Below, one piece after another: positions 55,605-64,000 of a stretch of DNA of 64,000 bases; positions within the stretch are counted from its first letter, which is position 1; the number at the start of each line of letters is the position of its first letter. Location: positions 62,001 to 126,000 of the forward strand of contig JADGJC010000044.1 in assembly GCA_027596075.1 (NCBI GenBank), given 5' to 3'. This DNA comes from Rhizophlyctis rosea (Eukaryota > Chytridiomycota > Chytridiomycetes > Rhizophlyctidales > Rhizophlyctidaceae). Below the pieces are notes generated by a model. It was given only the letters and a program-made list of their open reading frames with translations. It did not search any database and was not told the DNA's origin. The translations under genes were made by a program, and so were the position numbers.

Positions 55605-57379
55605 TCATTCTAGCAATTTTATTCCACAGCCTTGCCGCCTCCAACCCGTCCTATTAGAAGCAAACCGAGAACGCTTCGCACGCTTTCCAATGCTAACCTC
55701 TGAAACCGCTGTAGTTGCATTTAGGAAATCCAAGGATCGCGCCGACTCGGCAAGGACGTGCGCCGCTGCCTAGATGGGTGATGGAGGAGATCAGTGTCAG
55801 ATGTTTCAAAAGGAATCTGGCAGGTTGAATGGATCAACATACCCTTGCACATATCATCCAAGCGGTAGTATTCAAGTTCTCAAAGGTATCCCCCGCTTGA
55901 TGATAGTTTTTGTCATGGGCAACCCCGACCGTCCCTCCAAACAGCTTCGCCTCCTCGTCAGTCTTGATATCACTTGCACCGGAGAACACATCCCCGGAGG
56001 GGATGCCTCTGAACGTGAATGGCACATAATCCGTCCATCCGCCGAACGAGTATGAGACTGCCGCCTGGCCGATTGACTGGAAGTACTCGTTGAACTTATT
56101 CTCAATGACTCCAGTAGCAGGCGTTTCTCCAACCGGCGTGACCGTCGACCCGTCAAAGTCTGTCGTAGAGATGACATAATTTGGGGATGCAACCATGTCG
56201 AGGTTGATGTACAATTTGATTTTGGCCAGTTCGTCAGGGGACAAACTATCGACGTAATTCCATGACCCAATCATACCAAACTCCTCCGCGGACCACCATG
56301 CGAAGCGAATGGCGTTGTGAGTTGTGTATTTGCCCACAGTTTTCATTAGCTCAATTAGAGTGATGATTCCGGATCCGTTGTCGTTGATGCCGGGGCCTGC
56401 AGGTACGGAATCTGAATGTGCACCGATCATGACGATGTTATTTGGGTCGCCGGTGTGAGTTTGGGCAATGACGTTACTGGTGGTACGATACTCGGATATT
56501 GATTGGACTTTGAGGGTGACTTCCGTATCGTTGGAGGTGGATGTTTGGTTGAGGAGGTCCGAGCCTTGGTCATAGCTGAGGCCCGCGACGGGTATTGAGA
56601 TTGAAGAAGAGGATACTGATGCGGCAAGGACGTCGTCCGGGTCTGCGTAGTCCGGAGTGTTGTAGATGAGGGCAGCGGAAGCTCCCAACATTCCAGCGAG
56701 GGACGCCTTGTTTGTAAACTCGCAATTTCCCCGTGCAATCAATGCAATTTTGCCCCGCATGTGTGACCTTGGGGGATAATCGGACTGTGAAGAATGAGAT
56801 AATGGATCATCCAAACTCAACACAATAATTGAACACCAGCTATTTCCGGACTTACTGTGCTGCAACCATCATTTGAGACGGCAACGATTGATGCTGTCAA
56901 TGTCCCATTCGTGCTTGGACTGCCTATCATTCGACCCAACTGCAAGGAACGCCTCGACCAGTTCCACCGTTTCGCAAGCGTCTCGGACCCTGTTGGTTTG
57001 TTTACTACCAAAACTTTGCTGCGCCACCGTTTAACAAATCCTACATACCACTGACACTCCCCTCCAAGTCTAACACCGCTTCATACAAATACTCAAAGGT
57101 CTGCTTTGTGACCTTTAATCCCGCCGCTCGCGCTTGATTGACAATGAAATCCACTGTTTTGTTGTGCCCAACACCCCCAAATGCTCGATTATGTTGTGGG
57201 TCTGCATTAGCGAACGTTTGCAAAGACCACGCGCCCTTTAGTAAAGACTCCGTTTTCAGTGATGAGGCCAAGATTGTTGGTGTAAGTGGGCGGGTATATG
57301 GGGATGTAAAGACAGAGGGAAGTACAGTCGCAAGGAGCGCCAGTGTTAGGAGATGGTTCATAGGCACCATGATTGTCAT
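55605..57379 (-). CDS. Secreted M28 zinc aminopeptidase with PA domain
   Basis: A vacuolar/secreted aminopeptidase of family M28 (aminopeptidase Y type). The first ATG (MTIMVPMNHLL) or the third leads into the signal peptide MNHLLTLALLATVLPSVFT. The PA domain (KIALIARGNCEFTNKASLAG) follows a short exon (TASIVAVSNDGCS). All five zinc ligands are present: GAHSDSVPAGPGINDNGSG, WWSAEEFG, INLDMV and YHQAGDT. The last exon follows WMICAR after a GTATGT donor. It encodes AAAHVLAESARSLDFLNAT and ends RQGCGIKLLE at 55605. Such enzymes remove N-terminal residues from peptides outside the cell. A TATA box lies about 95 bp upstream. Confidence 0.93.
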
Positions 57380-57470
57380 GATATGGGGGATGGTTGAGAC
57401 GCGTCGAGGATATCGGTGGGGGCTTCACTGTTGCTGCCGGCACTTTTCGAAAGTTACGAGTGCTCCGCAT

Positions 57471-57477
57471 TTATATA
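57471..57477 (-). promoter_or_regulatory. TATA box of M28 peptidase gene
   Basis: TATATAA on the minus strand, about 95 bp upstream of the ATG of the secreted peptidase. Confidence 0.55.
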
Positions 57478-58080
57478 CATGGTACCATAGGGTCATTGCT
57501 TTGACGGTCGACGATTGCCCGCCAAATTTCCGAAAGCCCCCTCTCCTCTTACAATGGTGCGGAAATACAAAGCAGCCGCGGAGTCGGCAAGACGGTTATC
57601 TTTTCGAAGGCAAGTGGATGGAGTGGATTCCCCTCAATCCCTTGTTGCACGTCCCCCGTATAGGTGTGGCGACAGTCAAGGGTCCAAGCAGGGTCCTAGC
57701 AATTTTGCAATCGGCTGGTAGATTTTTGTGAGACAAATGTCGCACAATGCGCTTCGCGTTACATACCGCTATGGGTATTGGACAAGGGGCACTCAAGAAG
57801 CCGGAGAATGGCAGACCTCCTGCACATCCATTCCGAACTTGGTGGAAGAACGAACTTCCGACCCCACAACTTGCAAGTCATCTTAGCCCGTGGTGGTGTA
57901 GCCCATAAAAACATATTGATGGTTCAGGGTGCTTCTTGAACCCAACAAGCCGCAAATAGAGTGCCCGACATTATGACGACGCAAGTGATGACAATTTTTG
58001 GTTCTGAAAGTCTACTCAGGATAGCAGTCTTATGTTTACAAATCAATCAAATTTTCGCAGCCGTTACCCTCTCAATCAGA
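57478..58080. other. Upstream region of M28 peptidase gene
   Basis: About 600 bp between two minus-strand genes. Open frames here have no domain; the region most likely holds regulatory sites of the peptidase gene and the MscL terminator. Confidence 0.4.
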
Positions 58081-58843
58081 TTATGCAGTATGAAGTTCAG
58101 GACCGGGAACTTCGCTGCAACAAAATTTGCACTTGATAGCCTTGACGGGAATGTCTTCTAAGCAGTAGGGGCATTCTTTGGGCCTCTTCAAGAATTTCGA
58201 CTTGCGGTGGGTAGTGGCGACGTAGCTGAATACTGATGTAAACAAATCTGATCAAACCCGCAAAATACACAGTCCTCATACCCTTTGATGATGAAGAACA
58301 AGAGGAGGGCGATGATGAGGAAGTCTACCAATGCTGACAAGAAGTGTCCCCAATTCCAGGTGATGGCTCCAACTTTGGAGGAGGGTAAGACATCTGCCCA
58401 TGCGATTCGTCAAAGAATTCCAGTCCTACCTGTTTGCGCCTCTTCAATAGTCCGCGGGTTTCTGCACATGTCAGTGTAATCTGGGTTTCTGCATCGGTCG
58501 GAATTCATGTCCGCATGCCGGAGAGTGATAAACGCATGTTGAAGCTGCTTTCCCAAGAGTAGGGAAAGAATGGGAAAGAGGAGGTCGTCGACGATCGAGT
58601 TCACAATTTTGCTGAAGGCGGCTCCAATCACAACACCGACTGCGAGATCAACGGCATTTCCTTGGTGGATGAAGTTTTTGAAGTCATCCCTTGAAATCAA
58701 GTTTTAGCGAAGAAGTGACAGGTGCAACTGTGACTTAGTTACCAGGTGCTCTTTGCTCGGTTGGCCGCGGTCCCTGACATTCTGCGAGCTCTGGCCAACA
58801 AGGGGGCGCGTTCACCGTTGTGTGGTTGCGGGGTGTCTGACAT
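58081..58843 (-). CDS. mscL: Bacterial-type MscL channel with C-terminal zinc ribbon
   Basis: A large-conductance mechanosensitive channel that opens under membrane tension. Exon 1 (ATG at 58843) gives [20 protein letters not shown] and joins [19 protein letters not shown]. The first helix ([20 protein letters not shown]) is the pore-lining MscL helix with its Gly/Ala pattern. A loop with [18 protein letters not shown] follows, then [15 protein letters not shown] and the second helix [13 protein letters not shown]. The tail contains a four-Cys zinc ribbon ([20 protein letters not shown]) as in some bacterial MscL proteins. Four exons with GT-AG introns show it is a resident eukaryotic gene, not contamination. 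The subcellular site is unknown; no targeting peptide is obvious. Confidence 0.9.
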
Positions 58844-60482
58844 TGAATCGAATGAGAGTTGCTGAAAACTATCAGACAGATGGCGGAAGGGAAGTTGGGA
58901 AGATGGGCAGACTACTTAGGTATTTTTGAACACGTTGTGGCCTGGGGTGGCTCTCGCCTGGCTCTCCTGTCAAAGTGGCCAGGGCAGGGCGACACATGGC
59001 AGACGACGATGACGCAATCACCCACATGCGGTGGCCAGGCTGGACCCGCGCGTGTTGCCAGTGGTCGCACCTCATCCAAAGTAGTCAAAGTTGAGTGCGA
59101 AAATAATGTAAAGTCGTGAACAAACACATTCACTCAATATAGCAGGCGGAGCCATCTCGCCTTCCAAGCCAAACTTGATAGCGACGTGAACAGCTTCCCG
59201 TGGTCAACTTTGTTAGCACCTATGCGCGTATTGTTTACCGTAGATTCCCACTTAGCCGGAACTCGAGGCCGACGCACTAACTTTTAGCGATCCACAGAGG
59301 GTAGTACAAAGGCACTCAGAGTTGCTCCATAATCGGTGGGCGGACATGCGATTTGAGGCAGATTCGTTGCAAGTGTGACACGCATTTGCCTCGGACGCGA
59401 ATTCCGGCTAACTGGGAAACTACGGTATATCGTTGTTTACACACGCAACAAGCCACTGAGTCAAAGGGCCTCTTCTCAAAATAATCCAATGTTAAAGAAC
59501 ATGACAGCCAAAGGTTTTCGCCAACAGTTTCCACCCAGGTCGCCTGCCGCATGGGAATTATGGTTGCTACACCCGTTGGGCACATGGCCTCAAAACTCAA
59601 CGTCTCTTCCCGCAATCTAGTCCCACCTCCACACAATCCGGCTCCCGATTACAATGTTCCAACCTTGCCTTCCCGCCACAAGTTCTATTTAGATAACAAC
59701 TTCTGGGGTGGGAATCAGGAGGGTTGGGGGTTAGTTTAAGCATTGTAGTTATCGCTGTGACGCTAGTGGTATTGAGTTAAGATATCACTACTTTGTAGCA
59801 ATACAAACTCATTGGTCTTGTTGATTGCCTTCGGGACCGGTGTTGAGAATAGCACATAAATTTTGGGGAGATAAACAGCCCATAGAAAAAAAAGTAAAAT
59901 CCTACAAACAAAAATTATGCGGCGCTAGCCCTGCCGACTCTGCCGCCCACTTGCGGTCTCCGATTAGAGTAAGAGCCTGCAGCTTACACGGGCATTGAAC
60001 ACTCAAGCGGCTGCTTGGAAAAGGCGGGAACTCGGAAGTTCAGAACAATCACTAATGTTTGACTTGCTGGTTGGCACAGAGGCAGCATCAATGAGAGACC
60101 ATTTTGCGAAAAATAGGGAGCTATGGATGACTGCATCTGGAAATTGGTGGCAGCAACCAACGTTAGATTGATCACTCCTAAGCGTTGATATTCCCCTTCC
60201 TAGCAAACGTCGTCGAGAAGTTGTAGGCTCAAGACTCCTGAAGTTTTATGCGGCAGATGCATAACAGATAGTTGAATCAAAAGAAGCGCAACAAAGACTG
60301 AAGAACGCCAAGTCAACCAAGGGAACACGATTTCTCCCGGAGTACACCTCATTATATCAGTGACAGTGGTATGATCAAACGTACGCTTCACTGACCCATA
60401 TGTTGCGTAACATTTCATTTCATTCACAAAAGCACGATTGATGACATATTCGTTCCATGCATGGTCCTGTCAACACCGACCC
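58844..60482. other. 1.6-kb region without a supported gene
   Basis: The gap between MscL and SCAMP holds several open frames under 110 codons on both strands. One, 59551-59739 (+, ATG, 62 residues, ending NNFWGGNQEGWGLV), is the most gene-like but has no known domain or splice support. Promoter and terminator sequences are implied. No repeat was seen. Confidence 0.45.
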
Positions 60483-62054
60483 TTATACTCGACCTGTCGC
60501 CTGACTCTTCACAGCCTCAGCCGCCACGTCCCTCCCTGCCTCACTCTTCGCAAATTCCGACACCGCCTCGTTTCTGGCCTGATCAACGCTGAGACCCTTG
60601 GACCTTTTGGTGGGGGCATATTAGGAGTCACGACTGGGCGAAGATATCAATTGGTATCTTAAACGCACCTGTAATAAGCCGTCACTGCTTTGATCTGCCA
60701 AAGCCCGTACACGCATTGGAAGATCAACAAGCCAGCAGCGATTGCACAAAGCACTCCAGATCCGACATTTTTGCCCAACTGCGCGATAGTCACAATGACC
60801 CCGCTGTTTGCAGGCGATGGGTTTGGATAGAATGAAAGAGTGAAGTTGCAGTCATTAGCACTCACCTTCCGCCCCATCCTGCCAACGAGAGAGGGAGCGG
60901 TGAGGCATTTACATACAGATGATATGTAAGAAGTGAGGTTGAAAGTACTTACCAGGTACTCCGACAGCAAACACAGCCATAACGGCCAAGTGGCAAGCAA
61001 AGTTGAAGAAGAAAAAGAAGAAGCTCAAACTTCGATCCAGTTTGACTCCCATGTACAACGGTCGATACCAAAAGACAAAGGAGACCTGTAAGGAAGAGCA
61101 AGAATTCAATCTAGAATTCTAGGAAATTGACTATTTCTAGCACGTACCGGAATGCCAACAAGCATGACAATCAACGAGACGCCAAATTGCGCACCCCCAT
61201 TTTCCCCCTTAGTCACTAGACAGGAGAAGGCTGCAACACAGTTGGCAATGAAGGTGCCTAAAGCCACTGTGATTGCGAATGCATCAACATCATCAAATTT
61301 GACCATCAAAGACAACTCGAAAATCAATGCCACTTACACCACCATGCCCCATAAACTCTCTTAACCAGCCATCGACCACTTTCAGGTATCTCTTTGTCAA
61401 TGTCATGATAAACCATTGGCTACAGAAACAGGTGAGTTTCACGGATTGAGCCATGCCAAAGCAATGTACACGTACTCTGAATTTTGGCCAGTTTGGTGTC
61501 AAATACTGCAAATCCCCTTCTCTTCTTGTCAGCTGGCAGTCATTGTACAGATTGTCAGCCACCCCTGTTTTGCCCCACATGAACAAATTCAGGACTTTCA
61601 TAAACTCTTCGATCAACTCACCGCCTCCTCCCTCATCCTCACAGCTGCCTCCCTCCTTTCCAATTCCAACTCTCTCGCCGTCTTCCCGGCATCAGCCCCT
61701 GTGGTATAACTGCTCCCATATTTTCCTGCAGCGTCGTTTGACCCAGATCCATATGCACTATACGATTGCGGTGGTGGAGGGGAATCGTATCCGGCTCCGT
61801 ATGGGCTAGAGAACTGCGGGGGTGGAGGGGCATGACGTGGTGGGTCGGGCACATAATTGTGCATTTGGTGATGATTGTTCCACGCCGCGTCTGGATTCTG
61901 ATTCCGTGCACACAAAGTATGAGATGTGTTGTGCATTGGTATTTGTATATTGTTTGCACAAACTTGTTGTTTGCCCAAACTGCAATCAAGTCTCACTCAC
62001 TTCGAACGGATTCTCTTTCTGGTCATCATCTAAGAACGGATTTGCCGTTGCCAT
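60483..62054 (-). CDS. Secretory carrier membrane protein (SCAMP)
   Basis: SCAMPs are four-helix proteins of endosome and Golgi vesicles that act in membrane trafficking. The ATG at 62054 starts MATANPFLDDDQKENPFE, with two NPF motifs that bind EH-domain proteins. A Pro/Tyr-rich region (PPPPQSYSAYGSGSND) and a helix (ARELELERREAAVRMREEAV) follow. The four-helix core includes ALIFELSLMVKFDDVDAFAI, GVSLIVMLVGIPVSFVFWYR, FNFACHLAVMAVFAVGVPG and VGSGVLCAIAAGLLIFQCVY. The end IKAVTAYYR joins SKGLSVDQARNEAVSEFAK. The order of features is complete for the family. About eight exons are needed. Confidence 0.88.
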
Positions 62055-62398
62055 ATTGGTGGCTGATATGTTTTGGTCGCGACAAGGTATGAGCTGTCCA
62101 AGGTGTATTGGGCGGTCTGGGCAGAAGACAACCTTAAAATATAAATCGACCGGAGGCACGAGGGGCTGGAGGGTTCTGGATGTGGCTTGTTTGCTTATGC
62201 AACACATGTGGCTTCGCCTCTCAAATTTCTGCAGCAGCAATCTGCTAAAATAACCTGCAAACGACCATGAACTCAGCGTCATCATACAAAATTCGTTTGT
62301 TACAGATGATACAATGATACAGAAACGCTACAGCTACAGACAAGCAAACTCCCAAAACTATATACATGGAACATGGATAACTGGTAACGACCCCATCT
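62055..62398. other. Intergenic, SCAMP to Atos gene
   Basis: The 344-bp gap contains the SCAMP promoter and the Atos terminator. No other signal is visible. Confidence 0.4.
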
Positions 62399-64000
62399 TC
62401 ATCTGAACCCACTCTCCAGATCTCTTTCCACAGCAACCACCACACCCTCCCCACGGGCTTCCCCATCCGCAAACCCAAAGTCGCCATTCTTCCCATTGAA
62501 ATCAAACTCGGCAACTTCCCCACCCACCGCCTGCTGCACAAAGAGATCTACATCTCGACTACCTCTGCGACCCCGTCTCCCCCCGAAGGATGACGCGGAT
62601 TTGACTGGACTAACACTATAGTCATCTAAATTCACCCCAGCCATAGCCATGACATTTCGTCCAAAACTACTTCGCTTGCCCTTAACATGACGGGCTGTGA
62701 CGGCGACTTCTTCTTCATCGAATATTAACGACGATGTAGAATGCAGGGACAAGGCCTCGTCCATAGCACTATCTAAGGGCACGTATTTCCCTTCACCTTG
62801 AGCGGGTCCATCCGTGACGACATGGAGTCTCTCATCTCCGTCAAAACTACGGTGAGAAAATACTACACGAATTGTTTTAGCAAGATATAAGCGGCGGCGT
62901 GGTGTCATGTGGAACTGCAGATGGATAGCGGAACGTAAGCGGGAAGATCGTGAAGATGATTGCGTGAGAGGTGGGTTGGAGTTATATCTAGCTACGTGTG
63001 GGCGGGTTGGTATTGTGGCGGATCGGGAAAGCTGGGCTGACAATGCAGAAGGTGCCGATGGAGATACTGCAGCGTCGGAAGTCGTGGATGATGGTGACTC
63101 AGTTGCAGATGGAGAGGAAGTTTTCCGACTGTCGTTACCGAAACGCACAAGCCGATCGCTATCCTTTGGTGTGCCATATGACTTTTGCCGCAGGAAGGTC
63201 TTAGTAGCAACAGGCATATCACGAAAATCATACGGAATTAAGAAAACTTTGATGACCGTTCGGCTGGGATTTTTGATGACCTAGACAGGCAGATACATAT
63301 CGTTGGAAAGTTGATCTTTTTGAATATGTCAAGAAGCGCACTCACAATCTGCAGCTGGCCTTTTGCTGGCAGGCGATACCCTTCAACGCAAGCACTTCCA
63401 ACCCTACTGGCCTCAACGCAACCTCCCAGCACATCGTCTGGGCTCCGTGGTGGACTCGGTACCCTCGGCTTACTGTCAACTTGCTTGACCGGAGCTTGTC
63501 CACCCATCGGCTGCCCAGCGCCATCGCCAACCCAACACTCCTCCAACTCGATATTTCCAACATAAGGAGTAGCGAAGCCATCACCGTCTTCCAACTCATA
63601 GAAGAAAGCTTTGAACTCGCCGTTAGCATGTGGCGGGCACTTCAAACTTGGTTTGCATTTCCCAAAACTAACTACTCCTATCTCCACACGGAAATTGATG
63701 GGTTTCGAGGGGAGAGTGGACATGCGGCCTGATAAGATTGACTCCTCGTAGGAACCCACGAGGGATCCAAAAAGCTCAGAGGTAGAATTTGTGCGGGATG
63801 ACGGATGTAATTCGGAGACCGTTACTGCTCGGCCTGCAGTCACAATCGGGCTTGCTGTGGAGGGTGCATCACCTTTCGTTGGAGCAAGAGGCGGCCGTCC
63901 CATGGCATGTGGCAAGAATGGATGAGTAGGCGTGGTCAACGGGGTTTGGGATTTGCCGGAAAAGTCGTCAATTCCCCGTGATGCATCCACTGCCCGGACG
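62399..64000 (-). CDS. Atos/FAM214 family protein (5' end outside window)
   Basis: The frame is open to the window edge, so the N-terminus is missing. The family core is intact: LFGSLVGSYEESILSGRM, then CPPHANGEFKAFFYELED, ATPYVGNIELEE and YRLPAKGQLQI. An intron (about 63240-63330) joins this to VIKNPSRTVIKVFLIPYDF and RDMPVATKTFLRQKSYG. A Ser-rich linker leads to the C-terminal core LRSAIHLQFHMTPRRRLYLA and KTIRVVFSHRSFDGDERL. The tail has an Arg/Gly/Ser stretch (GGRRGRRGSRD). Atossa in flies controls transcription in migrating macrophages, and the C-terminal domain is named for a role in meiotic chromosome segregation in yeast relatives. The function in this fungus is not known. Confidence 0.87.

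Noticed and set aside
59551..59739. 62-codon + strand frame with ATG
   Set aside because: Too short and featureless to call without transcript evidence.
1..64000. CRISPR arrays, rRNA, intact transposons and prokaryotic operons
   Set aside because: No regular spaced repeats, transposase or reverse-transcriptase motifs, or rRNA cores were seen; genes have spliceosomal introns.

Overview
This 64 kb window is nuclear DNA of a zoosporic (flagellated) fungus, most likely a chytrid. The genes are fungal in character: a Spc7-type KNL1, a VTC1-like polyphosphate subunit, a secreted GH3 beta-xylosidase and an SWT1-type PIN protein. Two genes, CEP78 (centriole/basal body) and DNAAF5/HEATR2 (axonemal dynein assembly), are expected only where there are motile flagella. 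Genes sit close together on both strands and are split by many short GT-AG introns, mostly 50-80 nt. The chytrid assignment is inferred from gene content; no marker such as rRNA is present.

Layout. 0.3-11 kb: a SAP/ankyrin protein (-), the kinetochore scaffold KNL1/Spc105 (+) and CEP78 (-). 12-14.6 kb: a three-KH RNA-binding protein and an unrecognised small protein (+). 15.5-21.8 kb, a secretome stretch: GH3 beta-xylosidase (-), a tyrosine-rich secreted repeat protein (-) and a densely N-glycosylated, probably GPI-anchored protein (+). 22-32 kb: DSN1 (-), PHYHD1-type dioxygenase (+), a seven-helix membrane protein with a repetitive tail (+), SWT1 (+), VTC1-like (-). 32.5-41 kb: cohesin loader MAU2/Scc4 (+), complex I NDUFB7 (-), DNAAF5 (+), a UPF0014/FetB-like permease (-). 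41-45 kb: a gene-poor block with a microsatellite, a tRNA-like minihelix, a duplicated promoter-like block and repeated intron-like units. 45-64 kb: LCB1/SPTLC1 (-), a Sel1/TPR/MYND protein (+), a triple zinc-knuckle protein (-), a TPR protein (-), complex I NDUFA12 (+), a secreted M28 aminopeptidase (-), a bacterial-type MscL channel with a zinc-ribbon tail (-), a SCAMP (-) and an Atos/FAM214 protein cut by the right edge (-).

Functional themes. KNL1 and DSN1 belong to the same KMN kinetochore network, and MAU2 loads cohesin, so three chromosome-segregation genes lie within about 32 kb. CEP78 and DNAAF5 serve the flagellum. NDUFB7 and NDUFA12 are accessory subunits of respiratory complex I. 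The secreted enzymes fit a saprotroph that digests plant material. No CRISPR array, rRNA, complete tRNA or intact transposon was seen.

The observations most worth checking are: five copies of a [DN][ST]IxxFF motif in KNL1, which has only one clear MELT motif; the eukaryotic MscL with a zinc ribbon; the triple zinc-knuckle protein with an intron just after two of its knuckles; the seven-helix protein with an exact 63-bp-period repeat; and the repeat-bearing 41-45 kb block.
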